Shown: positions 52,153-61,319, counted from the first letter of the stretch. The stretch: DNA of 64,000 nucleotides from CAXBGS01 sp963975425 (GCA_963975425.1 CAXBGS010000003.1:806001-870000), one strand, 5' to 3'. Notes: generated by a model from the letters alone, not told the origin. Program-made: numbers and translations.

Positions 52153-53449
52153 GTCGAATCCTGGATCGATGGTTGGCGGCCACGGCATCCGCGACAAAGG
52201 ACGCCCCGCGCAGGACGCCACAGTTTTCGAATGAATCGATCAATCGTTTCAGTTCGTCAATCGATCGCAATGAACCCAACCCAAGCGTCTCGACAACTTC
52301 GGCGTCCAAGCGACTTCGCATCACCACACGATTATCCGCCAGTACTCGCGCGAACGTCATGCCGATTCCGATCGACTCGTCCCATGGCGGCAGCGACTCG
52401 GCATCGTCTTCGCCCGCTGCAGAGGATTCGTGCAACGATTCATGATCACCCTCGGATTCCAAGACTTGGCGAAACGCCGGATCGGGATCGACATCGATGT
52501 CGGTCCAAACCAAGATTGTGCCGCCCGGACGAACAAACCGGCTGGCCGCCACGGCAGCGCGCGCCGCATTCGCCCAGGTTTGCTGCTGCGCGTCGCCATC
52601 GGTCGACGCAATGACTAGCGCGGCGGCCGGGGGAAACTCGTCGCTGTCTCGGTCCAAATCGGTACGCCGTATGGCAAGAGACTGCGGCGCGCCGGCCATC
52701 ACTTGACGCACCATGCCGTCGTGGTTGGCCGCGACGGTCACCATCAACTGAACGCCAATCAACCAGGGTATCTGAAATTCGGGCGACTGGGTCTCGCGTT
52801 CTTCGTCGAAAACTTTGGCATCGCGAAACCGATGGCGAGTCGCCGAGTCAGCGAACACTGGATAGATGCCGGTTGCGTCGATTCGATCGTCGGTTTCGGC
52901 CGGGCGCTTGGTCACGATCGGTATGACGACGTCTGCATCAACCAATTGACGATTCACGTACCAAGGCAACGCATTGGCGCCGGCCCCGAGGTATCGCAAG
53001 GATTCGCGGTCGGCCGAATCGTGACGGTGCACGGTCGCATCCTTGTCCAGGATCGCGTCCGCCAACGCGACATTGACCGCTTGCAGCGTCTGGTCGGTCG
53101 CCTCATCGGAAAGAACGATGTCAACATGTTCGGCATCGGTCATTGAAACCGCCCGAACGACGCCCACCACGATTTCCGCCAATTGCGGTATGTTCGGATC
53201 AACAGCCAAGGCGACTCGGTCGCCCTGGACCACGACCATTTCCAGTGGAGGAAAATCGATGGGACCGGCTAGCGCCTTTGCAACGGCGTCACCGGCATCA
53301 CGCACCGGCGCACCGGAATCGGGCTGATATTCCCACAGGTCGATCGTGGCGGCCGAAGCGTTACCGGTCACGATTTTGCCCAGTTCTTGCAGAGAGCGAC
53401 CGAAATCGACGCCCTTTGGCTCGGGACCTTTGGAATTGGAATCTGTCAT
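52142..53449 (-). CDS. LarA-like (DUF2088) protein, possibly nickel-dependent lactate racemase family
   Basis: 435 residues. The N-terminal half fits the LarA fold by pattern: GDRVALAVDPNIPQLAEIV, DIVLSDEATDQTL, a VHRHDSADRESLRYLG block, and DADVVIPIVTKRPA. The GYSGGRK-type signature and second active-site His that bind the nickel-pincer cofactor in LarA are not evident. The sequence has long acidic inserts (for example HESSAAGEDDAE near residue 345). It may therefore be a non-racemase paralogue. No larB/C/E genes nearby. Upstream partner of the NUDIX gene. Confidence 0.6.
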   Translation of the reverse strand: MTDSNSKGPEPKGVDFGRSLQELGKIVTGNASAATIDLWEYQPDSGAPVRDAGDAVAKALAGPIDFPPLEMVVVQGDRVALAVDPNIPQLAEIVVGVVRAVSMTDAEHVDIVLSDEATDQTLQAVNVALADAILDKDATVHRHDSADRESLRYLGAGANALPWYVNRQLVDADVVIPIVTKRPAETDDRIDATGIYPVFADSATRHRFRDAKVFDEERETQSPEFQIPWLIGVQLMVTVAANHDGMVRQVMAGAPQSLAIRRTDLDRDSDEFPPAAALVIASTDGDAQQQTWANAARAAVAASRFVRPGGTILVWTDIDVDPDPAFRQVLESEGDHESLHESSAAGEDDAESLPPWDESIGIGMTFARVLADNRVVMRSRLDAEVVETLGLGSLRSIDELKRLIDSFENCGVLRGASFVADAVAANHRSRIRHED

Positions 53450-53689
53450 CGCTTTGTTTCATTTCAGACCATCGGATCGGACGCATGAATCGCTTGCGGC
53501 CGCTGACCATGTTTTAGTAGCCTTCTGGCCATGATAGAAGCCTGCTGACTTGCTCGATCGATCGGAAACGCCGCGGTCCACTGACCGTATCAATTCCATC
53601 TCGTTGGATCGAGTTCCGCGATCAAGCCAGCCTCATCTCGAATCCAAACATGTGCACCATCGACTTTCAAACTCTGCCCTAGTGCTGAA

Positions 53690-55072
53690 ATGGCCGAACC
53701 ACGATTGCGTCAAGCATTCCGACGATGGCCGGCAATCACGGTTGTTGCAGTCTGCGCCTTAGCATCGATCAGTTGCAAACGAACCGGCGACCTCGCCGAG
53801 TCACCAAGCACCACGCAATCCTCACCGGCTTGGCAGGGCACTGCATCACAATTGCTCAAGACGATTTTCACGCGGTACCGCAACGCGGTTTCCTACCACG
53901 ACGAAGGCCGCGTGCGGCTTAGCTACTTGGTCGATGATCAATCCCATAGCGAAACGGCACCGCTGAGCGTCACGTTAGATGCCGACGCGATTGATGTCCG
54001 AGCGTATGACGTCCGCTTGCACAAAGACGATGGCCAGTTGAGCGCGTGGATCGACGATCCGTCGACGAACCATTTCGATTCACAAGCGTTGCGAGTGGCG
54101 GTCCCCGCCGGGCGACCGATTCTCGATTCGATACTTGCCGATCCTGTGCTTGCCGATCACTTGCAAAGCGGACTGGCGGGCCCACCACCGCAACTGGAAT
54201 GGCTATTGGCAGACGAACCGATGAAGAAATTGTTTGACGACGAACATCAGTTTGCGTTCGCCTCGGAATCCTCCGTTGCGGGGCACGCTTGTCACGTCGT
54301 TCGCGTCGACGCGCAGGGCGATCGATACCAATTTTGGATCGACCAAAAAGAAGGTGTGATCCGTCGGGTCGAATTACCGAACTCGACTTTATCGAGCCAA
54401 CTGACACTCGCGACAGAGTTGAAATTGACGTTGGAATTAGACGGCGCAACGTTCCGCTCGGTTTCGTCCAGCGACTCGCAAAATTCTGGCGTGACATCGC
54501 CACCGGGCAACGCAAAATGGGTCGGCCGTTTTGTCCCTCTGCCACCGATCGAACCGGCACCGATTCTGGGATCGCGTCCAGACGGATTTCAACTCAAGAA
54601 CGCTGTCGGCGAAGTCACATTGTCCGCAAGCGGTCGCCCGCAACCGATTCGAGTGCTAGGACGCTTTGCCGGCGGTGACGACTCGGTCGCCGCTGCGGCT
54701 TTGCTGCAAAACTGGAACTCCCGTTTGCCACCAAACGTGCGTGCACGCACGCAGGTGATCATTGTGGTCGACCGAGCCGCTGCCGACCAAATCCCAACAC
54801 CGCTGACATTGCCAATCGCGATCGACAACGACCACCATGCCGAGCGTCAATTTGCGATCACCCCGGGCGGCCTGACCATCTTGGATCCGGACGGACAAAT
54901 CGCTTGGGTGCAACCTCAGGTCACGCCCGCGGCGTTGGTCGCGGCGGGAACCATCATCGGCGACATCATCGAAGGCGTCGACGTCCCCCGACGACTGCGC
55001 CAACAGTGGGGCCGAGACATTCAGGCATACCAAGAAGCATTGGAAAAAGCATCGGTTCGTGTCGGAGGCTAG
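53690..55072 (+). CDS. Secreted protein of unknown function, DUF2092/LolA-like domain plus thioredoxin-fold-like C-terminus
   Basis: 460 residues. N-terminal signal (AITVVAVCALASISC) with a cysteine that could be lipidated, although the lipobox is not ideal. Residues about 50-260 read as a beta-rich domain with alternating amphipathic strands (YRNAVSYHDEGRVRLSYLVDD, ACHVVRVDAQGDRYQFWID, IRRVELPN), the pattern of LolA/DUF2092 proteins. Residues about 300-460 (IRVLGRFAGGDDS through LTILDPDGQIAWVQ) recall a thioredoxin-like fold without CxxC. Function unknown. It begins a same-strand run of three envelope proteins. Confidence 0.72.
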   Translation: MAEPRLRQAFRRWPAITVVAVCALASISCKRTGDLAESPSTTQSSPAWQGTASQLLKTIFTRYRNAVSYHDEGRVRLSYLVDDQSHSETAPLSVTLDADAIDVRAYDVRLHKDDGQLSAWIDDPSTNHFDSQALRVAVPAGRPILDSILADPVLADHLQSGLAGPPPQLEWLLADEPMKKLFDDEHQFAFASESSVAGHACHVVRVDAQGDRYQFWIDQKEGVIRRVELPNSTLSSQLTLATELKLTLELDGATFRSVSSSDSQNSGVTSPPGNAKWVGRFVPLPPIEPAPILGSRPDGFQLKNAVGEVTLSASGRPQPIRVLGRFAGGDDSVAAAALLQNWNSRLPPNVRARTQVIIVVDRAAADQIPTPLTLPIAIDNDHHAERQFAITPGGLTILDPDGQIAWVQPQVTPAALVAAGTIIGDIIEGVDVPRRLRQQWGRDIQAYQEALEKASVRVGG

Positions 55073-55291
55073 CGTCCGTCGCGTCCGTCCCATGTCTTTC
55101 GTGCCGGTCATCGACAGTGTTTTCAATCGTTTTGTCGTCCAGGGCCTCCATGGCGCCGGCCGCAAAGAACACCTGGCAGCCTGCATCTGGCAATTGACAA
55201 TCAACCGACGGTCGATTGATCTTGCGACGATCGGGCTTGCGGGACGACAATCCGCGCCCCGTGATGACCTTTCTCAACCGCTGATTCGAAC

Positions 55292-56623
55292 ATGTTTAAC
55301 GGCAAAACCACTGACGATCCCAACCCGTTTGCCTTTGCCGTGCAAACCGCTCGTCCAGCCGGTCGCCGGTCGCTCGTATCCGCATTGAAATTTTTACTGG
55401 TCGTCGCGATCGCGTTTTCGGCCGTGTTGTTGGTCGGAAATCAGAGTCGACGGTGGCTTGTTCAACGATTGACACACGACTTCGAAGAACTTTCATCAGC
55501 CGAAAAACAAAGTCGTTTGTCACAGCTCCATGCTTTGGGGACTCCGGCGATCGGACCACTGGTTGGTGCCTTATGCGACTCCGATGAAAGCGTTGCTCGC
55601 ACCGCCTACGAATTGCTTCGCGTCAAACTAAGTGACTGGGCCTTGCTTGACCGCGATGATGCAACGTCCAATCACGCGGCAATGGTCAGCGCGATGTACC
55701 CGATTGCCGGCCAGATATCGGATGATCGAACAACCTGGACGACCAGTTTGTTGCAACAAAGCATTGCCCTCTCGGTCAACCAACGTGACGATGCATCGCA
55801 ACGTCTGTATGCATCAGCCACGAACATGCTCGATCGCATGTCATTGTCGGAACGATCCGGCCCCAGCATCCTGGTCAGCCACGCAGACGACGCTGTTTCG
55901 CCTCGTCGTTTGACCCTGCATGCACAACCGTTGCCGGTTCTGCCTTCGGATTCGACCGAAGAATGGACTGATTGGCCGCCGACAGAGTCCCAAGCGCCAA
56001 CCGTCTATCGCTCGTCGGCAGGAAAGTTGCAACCGATCACCGCTCACGACGACGTGCAACTCGGGGACGTTCATCATCATGAAGCATCCGTCGACTCGGC
56101 TCGCTTTGCGACGGTTCCCAAACAAGAGATCGTTGCGAAACCGGCCACTTCACCGGCCCCCGCACAAGACGACTGGGCGCACCCCGGTGGTGCATCAGTG
56201 GATCAGCCCCAAGTTCGACCGGTTGGAATGATCGTCGATTCGCCGCTTGAAACCTATGACACGAAATCTGTTGTGTACTGGCTCGGCAGTTCCCACCAAC
56301 CGCTCCGAGCATCCGCGAAAGCCGAACTGGCTCGGCGAGGACTATCCGAGCGAGAGATTTCGATCGCGACTCGCATCGCTGCCGGTGATGTCCAGACGAA
56401 ACTGGACCTGGTCGACGACATCGCACGCAGCGGCTCGACCGATCCTCGTCCGTGGCTGTTGTTGCTGCTATCGGATCCCAGCCGTGACGTGAAACTGAAA
56501 ACGGTGTCCGTGCTGGCCACGATCAACGACCCGGCTGTCGAGCGGCATTTGCGCAACCACATTCTTGACGAGCCGGACCCGACGGTTGCGTTTCGTATCC
56601 GCCGCTTGCTCGACTTACGCTAG
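55292..56623 (+). CDS. Membrane-anchored HEAT-repeat-like protein
   Basis: 443 residues. One transmembrane segment at about 31-48 (LVSALKFLLVVAIAFSAVLLVG). Helical repeats follow on both sides of a proline-rich middle: LSQLHALGTPAIGPLVGALCDSDES before it, and DLVDDIARSGSTDPRPWLLL with LLSDPSRDVKLKTVSVLATI after it. These resemble HEAT/PBS-lyase repeats used for protein contacts. A disordered, proline-rich region spans about residues 210-310. No catalytic motif. Same strand as the neighbouring envelope genes, 219 bases after the previous stop, which holds nothing recognisable. Confidence 0.7.
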   Translation: MFNGKTTDDPNPFAFAVQTARPAGRRSLVSALKFLLVVAIAFSAVLLVGNQSRRWLVQRLTHDFEELSSAEKQSRLSQLHALGTPAIGPLVGALCDSDESVARTAYELLRVKLSDWALLDRDDATSNHAAMVSAMYPIAGQISDDRTTWTTSLLQQSIALSVNQRDDASQRLYASATNMLDRMSLSERSGPSILVSHADDAVSPRRLTLHAQPLPVLPSDSTEEWTDWPPTESQAPTVYRSSAGKLQPITAHDDVQLGDVHHHEASVDSARFATVPKQEIVAKPATSPAPAQDDWAHPGGASVDQPQVRPVGMIVDSPLETYDTKSVVYWLGSSHQPLRASAKAELARRGLSEREISIATRIAAGDVQTKLDLVDDIARSGSTDPRPWLLLLLSDPSRDVKLKTVSVLATINDPAVERHLRNHILDEPDPTVAFRIRRLLDLR

Positions 56624-56747
56624 CCCGCCTACGGTGCCTGATCGGCAAGCGGATAGGGATCGTTTCCGTAATCAGCACAGTCGCTTGACCATCGTGCCGA
56701 TAACGCATCTGTCGGATCATGTCGTGAATCGAGACAGGAACGCCCAC

Positions 56748-57704
56748 ATGCACGTCAAATTGATATCGTTTCGCCGCTCCTATGTCCGTCCGATGCTTTC
56801 GATCGCGGCGGCGATGGCTTCCTGCATCAGCGGTTGTCAAGTTCTTTCACCGCGGCCGATTCCCAACCAAGCACAACACATCGCACCGGAATTGGTCGAC
56901 GGCGAGTCCGCTCAGATCGAAATCGGACGAGCACATCCGGTCATCGACACGGTCGGATGGGTTGTGGGTATTCCAGGCAAAATCACGTTGTGGGATCGTC
57001 GAGTGGACAATCACAACGTGTCAGAGCCGACCGTGCGCGCGATGGCCGCTTACCTGGACGACAATCATCTACCGCACGTCAAAGTGCGTGCGAATCAGTA
57101 CGCGCCGCTGGCGGATTTCAGGCGGCTAAAGAAAAACACCACGGTTGCTTGGCCGTACCGGTACACATTCGGTTTATTGTCGGTCGCGCAAGAAACGATC
57201 TTACCGGGGCGCGTCTTTGGCGGTGATCACTTCAATCCGTACACTCAAACGATTCACCTGTACAGCGACGTCCCGTCGATCGCCATGCACGAGGGTGCAC
57301 ATGCCAAGGATTTTAGCCGCCGCAAATACCAAGGCACTTACGCCGCCGCCTATATGTTCGTTCCTCTGTGGCATGAAACGCTTGCGACCGAGGATGTCTT
57401 CGCCTACGTCCAGACCAAAGGTACGCCGCGGGACGTCGACGAGGCAAATCGTATCCTGTATCCAGCCTACGGCACCTATGTCGGCAGCGCGCTGGGCGGA
57501 CTGATTCCGGCGCAAAGCACACCGCTCTATTACGGTTCGGTCATCGCCGGGCACATCAACGGCAGGATGCTGTCGAAACAACGTGGGTCAAATCCCAGCA
57601 GTTTTTCGCAACACTTCGCCCAAGCGGCCGAGCAGTCCGATTCGGCCGGGGGGCAAAGCGACGAAACGGTTCAGCAAGTCGGCTTTGCAGCAGAAACCCA
57701 CTGA
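56748..57704 (+). CDS. Putative lipoprotein with HExxH metallopeptidase-like motif
   Basis: 318 residues from the ATG at 56748 (GGAAC upstream; a longer frame to 56565 overlaps the previous gene). Lipobox ISGC (C30). The segment SIAMHEGAHAKDF has H181-E182-xx-H185, the zinc-binding motif of many metallopeptidases, and WHETLATED (209-217) offers a downstream third ligand. A YPAYGTYVGSAL segment looks like a membrane-facing helix. I do not recognise a named family. It resembles DUF-type planctomycete proteins with a peptidase-like core. Activity is inferred only from the motif. Confidence 0.68.
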   Translation: MHVKLISFRRSYVRPMLSIAAAMASCISGCQVLSPRPIPNQAQHIAPELVDGESAQIEIGRAHPVIDTVGWVVGIPGKITLWDRRVDNHNVSEPTVRAMAAYLDDNHLPHVKVRANQYAPLADFRRLKKNTTVAWPYRYTFGLLSVAQETILPGRVFGGDHFNPYTQTIHLYSDVPSIAMHEGAHAKDFSRRKYQGTYAAAYMFVPLWHETLATEDVFAYVQTKGTPRDVDEANRILYPAYGTYVGSALGGLIPAQSTPLYYGSVIAGHINGRMLSKQRGSNPSSFSQHFAQAAEQSDSAGGQSDETVQQVGFAAETH

Positions 57705-57773
57705 ACATCAGGCCTGGCACACGCTCACCCGGTTTGGCAAACGCGGGGCGGCCAGCCTCCCGACGTGCCTCTC

Positions 57774-59411
57774 TCACTCCGACAGTCCGCGTCTAGACTT
57801 CAATCGCATGAACATTGCGAAAGAAGACCCCAGAATCAACGCAATACTGAACGCGAAGTAACCGAACACGATCCGTAAATCGCCAACGTTCGCGACGCTA
57901 TCGTCAAAGTCACGTTTCAGATTCGCATCCAGGGGCAGCGCGAACAGAGCGCTGAACGGGCTGGTGATTCCCGCCCACTGAAAACTCGCGATCTTTTCAG
58001 GATCAAATTCCAAGATCGCCAACAGAGCCAGCCACGCGGGCGGCGCGACATACAACAGCAACAACGCGATATAAGTGCTGAGCAATGCGATCGAGGTCTT
58101 ACTTTGGAAAAGCGAACACACCAACGCGACCACCGCATTGACCAGACAAACCATGAGCACGATCGCGAACATGCCGATCACGGCTTCCCAGTTGGACCAA
58201 AAATTATTGTTCAGCGCTGTTCCCAATAGCAATGGCCAAAGCAAGAACGAAGTCAGCACGGCAGAGATACGAAAACCGACGATAAATTTGCCCGACAGAA
58301 TTTGCCACGGCGTCAACGTCGTCGTCAGCAACATATCCAGCGTTTGACGTTCGCGCTCACTTGTCATGCTGCCGGCCAGGAAGACCGGGCCGACCAGCAT
58401 ATTGAACACGATCACATACACGGTGAACCAAGGCGCACGCTCAATCTGCCAAAACAGAAACACGCCCATTAGCGGAATCGCCAGCAACATGCTGATCTGG
58501 ATCACCAGCCTCAGCATCAACGTCCCTTGGCTGAAGATCTCGCTGTGTATTTCCTTGTCGTAAACCGGATTGGTGCCGTCGGGCATCAAGGCCTGTTTCT
58601 TCGGCGGCGCGAACAAACGGTCGGGGAATTGATCCGGCTGGATGACGAGCCCGACGGCCTCTTCGGCCTCTCGTTCCAGGTCGATGACTTCTTTGCCTTC
58701 GCTGCCAAAATCCGGCGGATAGAGCATGCGTCCCGCCGCCGCGGCGCACATCAAGACCACAGCGGATAAGACGAATGCGGGAATCACCAACACCGAAAGT
58801 TTTAACCGCAGCAGCCCGTCGCCCTCCATTGAACGCCAAAACAGAATCGCGCCGATGACCAACGGCAGGATCACCAAATAACTGACCACCAGCGAACTGC
58901 TGGTACGCGAAAAGTAACTGCTGCAAAACACACCGATCGCGCCAAACAAAATCACGGACACGATCAAACACAAATACGCCGCTAACACTTCGTACAGACT
59001 GACCCCGCCCAGCGGCAGACACAGTGCAATGATCGGCAGCGATGCGAGAATCAACATCCCCAGGTGGGTTAGCGACGCGACCATCTTGCCCAGCACGATT
59101 GCGCCCGGTCGCAGCGGACTGGCCAACAACATTTCGTACGTGTGCCGTTCTTTCTCACCAGTGATCGCGCCGGCTGCGAAACTGGGCGCCATCAGCGAGG
59201 CGATCACATATTGGCCCAGGAAAAACAGATTGACCAGCTTGGTCGCCGATGGCGGGTTCGTCGTCAAATCCAAACGTTCGTCGCTGGGCCATGCCAACAG
59301 TACGACGCCCGCGAGTAACAATTGATACAAACCCAGCAGCAAAAACGCGCGAGGAGTCCGCAGGTTGACGAGTAGCTCGCGCTGCAAGACCGGGTTTTCG
59401 ATCAGGTACAT
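57774..59411 (-). CDS. ABC-2 type transporter permease, internally duplicated
   Basis: 545 residues, about 12 membrane helices. Two homologous halves each carry the ABC-2 motif after an early helix: GEKERHTYEMLLASPLRPGAI (about 85-105) and SERERQTLDMLLTTTLTPWQI (about 350-370). So a dimer of permease domains is encoded in one chain. A soluble loop (EREAEEAVGLVIQPDQFPDR) separates them. No ATPase gene is adjacent. Substrate unknown. Convergent with the HExxH lipoprotein and followed on the minus strand by no partner gene. Confidence 0.88.
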   Translation of the reverse strand: MYLIENPVLQRELLVNLRTPRAFLLLGLYQLLLAGVVLLAWPSDERLDLTTNPPSATKLVNLFFLGQYVIASLMAPSFAAGAITGEKERHTYEMLLASPLRPGAIVLGKMVASLTHLGMLILASLPIIALCLPLGGVSLYEVLAAYLCLIVSVILFGAIGVFCSSYFSRTSSSLVVSYLVILPLVIGAILFWRSMEGDGLLRLKLSVLVIPAFVLSAVVLMCAAAAGRMLYPPDFGSEGKEVIDLEREAEEAVGLVIQPDQFPDRLFAPPKKQALMPDGTNPVYDKEIHSEIFSQGTLMLRLVIQISMLLAIPLMGVFLFWQIERAPWFTVYVIVFNMLVGPVFLAGSMTSERERQTLDMLLTTTLTPWQILSGKFIVGFRISAVLTSFLLWPLLLGTALNNNFWSNWEAVIGMFAIVLMVCLVNAVVALVCSLFQSKTSIALLSTYIALLLLYVAPPAWLALLAILEFDPEKIASFQWAGITSPFSALFALPLDANLKRDFDDSVANVGDLRIVFGYFAFSIALILGSSFAMFMRLKSRRGLSE

Positions 59412-59489
59412 TAGCGTTGGTGGGGAACAAGCGTGTCGAGGAAGAAAACGAACCGAGCGAGTTTGCCAGATGACGCGTCGATTTTTCCG

Positions 59490-59533
59490 TTCTGCGTTTT
59501 ACGTTACAAACTTCTGCGTTCTACTTTACAAAC
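59490..59533. repeat. Tandem duplication, 22 bp x 2, across the epmB stop codon
   Basis: Copies at 59490-59511 and 59512-59533, starting TTCTGCGTT and ending TTACAAAC, with two differences. The epmB stop codon (59526-59528, minus strand) falls in the second copy. Confidence 0.88.
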
Positions 59534-60629
59534 TATCGTCCACGATTGCCGTCTTTGATGGTTCACCGGGCTCTTCTCGCACGTAAGTTGGCACGGCGTA
59601 ACCGGGAAGCTGTTTTCGCATTTCGGCCACCAACTGAACGCCCCGATCAACGGAAACTTCGAAATGCGCTGCTCCGCGAACACGATCGAGCTGGTGCAAA
59701 TAGTAAGGCTGTACGCGATGGTCCACCAACGTTCGGCTCAATCGAATCAAAGCCTCGGCATCGTCATTGACGCCACGCAGCAGGACGGCTTGGTTCAGCA
59801 CGGGGATGCCGACATCAACCAACAGGCCAATGTGGTCCAAGACGTGGGCGTCTAATTCCTGTGCATGATTGGCGTGGATCACAAACCACGTCGCCAACCG
59901 ACTGTGTCTCAACCGTTGCACCAGATCCGGCGTCACGCGCTGTGGAATGACGACCGGCATACGAGTATGGATTCGCAAGCGTTTGACACGCGGTATCGAT
60001 TCAATCTGTTCGATCAATTCGAACAGTTTGACGTCCACCAAGGTCAGCGGATCGCCGCCACTGAGGATGACTTCGTCGACCTCGGGACTTTTTCGCAAGT
60101 AATCGATCGCCGATTGCGTGGACCGAGCCGGTGTGCCGACCTCGCTGTAGGGAAAGGATCGCCGAAAACAGTAGCGGCAGTGAACACCGCAAGCACCGGT
60201 GCTGATCACCAGGGCACGACCGCGATACTTTTGAATCAGGGACGGTGCCGCCATCGCGGCCAGATCGCCGACCGGATCGGAGACAAAATCGGCGGCGTCG
60301 GACTGTTCCGATTCGGTGGCCAGCACCTGCCGCAGCAGAGGGTCGTCCGGGTTGCCCGGCTCGATGCGGGACAGGAATTCCAGCGGGACAAACGTCGGAA
60401 AATCGGCTTCCGCAGCCGCGTGACAGGCCGTTTCGGTGGGCAGTCCCAACCGCTGCCGCAATTCGGTCGTCGAGCGGATCGCCCGCTTCATCGCGGACTG
60501 CCAATCGACCGGGACGATCGATTCCCGCGTACCGGTCGGGACAAGACGCGGATCTGCCGCTAAAATCCCGGCACTCCGATCGGAAGGATCATCTTGGATG
60601 GTTCGAATCAACGGACGGTTAACCTGCAT
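59526..60629 (-). CDS. epmB: EF-P beta-lysylation enzyme EpmB (radical SAM, KamA family)
   Basis: 367 residues. Radical SAM motif CxxxCxxC is C147-GVH-C151-RY-C154 in STGACGVHCRYCF. Other lysine-2,3-aminomutase features are GGDPLTLVD, RIHTRMPVVIPQRV and VLLRGVNDD. In Escherichia coli, EpmB converts lysine to beta-lysine for attachment to EF-P Lys34 by EpmA. Here the gene is divergent from efp with 51 bases between starts, which supports the assignment over a catabolic KamA. EpmA is not in the window. A 22-bp tandem duplication covers its stop codon. Confidence 0.93.
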   Translation of the reverse strand: MQVNRPLIRTIQDDPSDRSAGILAADPRLVPTGTRESIVPVDWQSAMKRAIRSTTELRQRLGLPTETACHAAAEADFPTFVPLEFLSRIEPGNPDDPLLRQVLATESEQSDAADFVSDPVGDLAAMAAPSLIQKYRGRALVISTGACGVHCRYCFRRSFPYSEVGTPARSTQSAIDYLRKSPEVDEVILSGGDPLTLVDVKLFELIEQIESIPRVKRLRIHTRMPVVIPQRVTPDLVQRLRHSRLATWFVIHANHAQELDAHVLDHIGLLVDVGIPVLNQAVLLRGVNDDAEALIRLSRTLVDHRVQPYYLHQLDRVRGAAHFEVSVDRGVQLVAEMRKQLPGYAVPTYVREEPGEPSKTAIVDDSL

Positions 60630-60680
60630 TTACCTTGCATTCATCTCACTACTGACTCGAACGACGGAGCCATTGTCACC

Positions 60681-61250
60681 ATGGCTACTTATAACACAAG
60701 CGACTTCAAAAAAGGCCTCAAGGTCGAAATCGACGGCGAACCCTACCTGATGACGGATATGCAATTCGTAAAGCCGGGCAAGGGAAATGCATTCTACAAG
60801 TGCAAGATGAAAAACTTGATCCGCGGCACATCGCTGGACCGGACCTACAAGGGCGGTGACTCGCTGCAGTCGGCAGACGTCGAAACGACCGACGTCTCGT
60901 TCCTGTACCGCCAAGGCGAAGACTACGTCTTCATGCACCAAGAAACTTTCGAGCAATACGAAGTCAGTGCCGAAGTCGCCGGCGACATCTGGAAATACCT
61001 CAAGGACGGTATGAAGTGCACAATGACGCTTTACAACGGAAACGCCATCATCGTCGAACCGCCGAACATGGTCGAATTGGAAGTCACCGATTGTGCCCCC
61101 GGCGCGAAAGGTGATACCGCGACCAATGTCACCAAGCCGGCCAAAGTCGAAACGGGCGCTGAGTTCATCGTGCCAGGATTTATCAAGCTGGGCAACGTGA
61201 TCAAGATCGATACGCGCACCGGTGAATACTCTGAACGCGTCAGCAATTAG
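60681..61250 (+). CDS. efp: Translation elongation factor P
   Basis: 189 residues. KOW-like N-terminal domain (ATYNTSDFKKGLKVEIDGEP), with VKPGKGNAF placing the modifiable lysine at exactly residue 34, as in EpmB-dependent EF-Ps. OB domains follow, ending FIKLGNVIKIDTRTGEYSERV. Relieves ribosome stalling at polyproline. The ATG at 60681 is chosen for the conserved MATYNTSDF start; the frame upstream to 60594 overlaps the divergent epmB start. Conserved K34 and adjacent epmB together imply beta-lysylation. Confidence 0.97.
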   Translation: MATYNTSDFKKGLKVEIDGEPYLMTDMQFVKPGKGNAFYKCKMKNLIRGTSLDRTYKGGDSLQSADVETTDVSFLYRQGEDYVFMHQETFEQYEVSAEVAGDIWKYLKDGMKCTMTLYNGNAIIVEPPNMVELEVTDCAPGAKGDTATNVTKPAKVETGAEFIVPGFIKLGNVIKIDTRTGEYSERVSN

Positions 61251-61264
61251 AGGTAAGAGGCGTC

Positions 61265-61294
61265 AGGTAACAGGTTGCAGCAATCCTGTAACCT
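61265..61294. promoter_or_regulatory. Imperfect hairpin in the efp-mgtE gap
   Basis: AGGTAACAGG (61265-61274) and CCTGTAACCT (61285-61294) pair at 9 of 10 positions around a 10-base loop. A direct repeat CCTTGCACCT follows at 61292 and 61307. It occupies most of the 69-base gap before mgtE. Too short for an M-box riboswitch. Confidence 0.35.
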
Positions 61295-61319
61295 TGCACC
61301 TCCTGGCCTTGCACCTCTC

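Noticed and set aside
61251..61319. M-box riboswitch before mgtE
   Set aside because: Only 69 bases separate efp from mgtE, too short for an M-box; the hairpin there does not show its conserved core.
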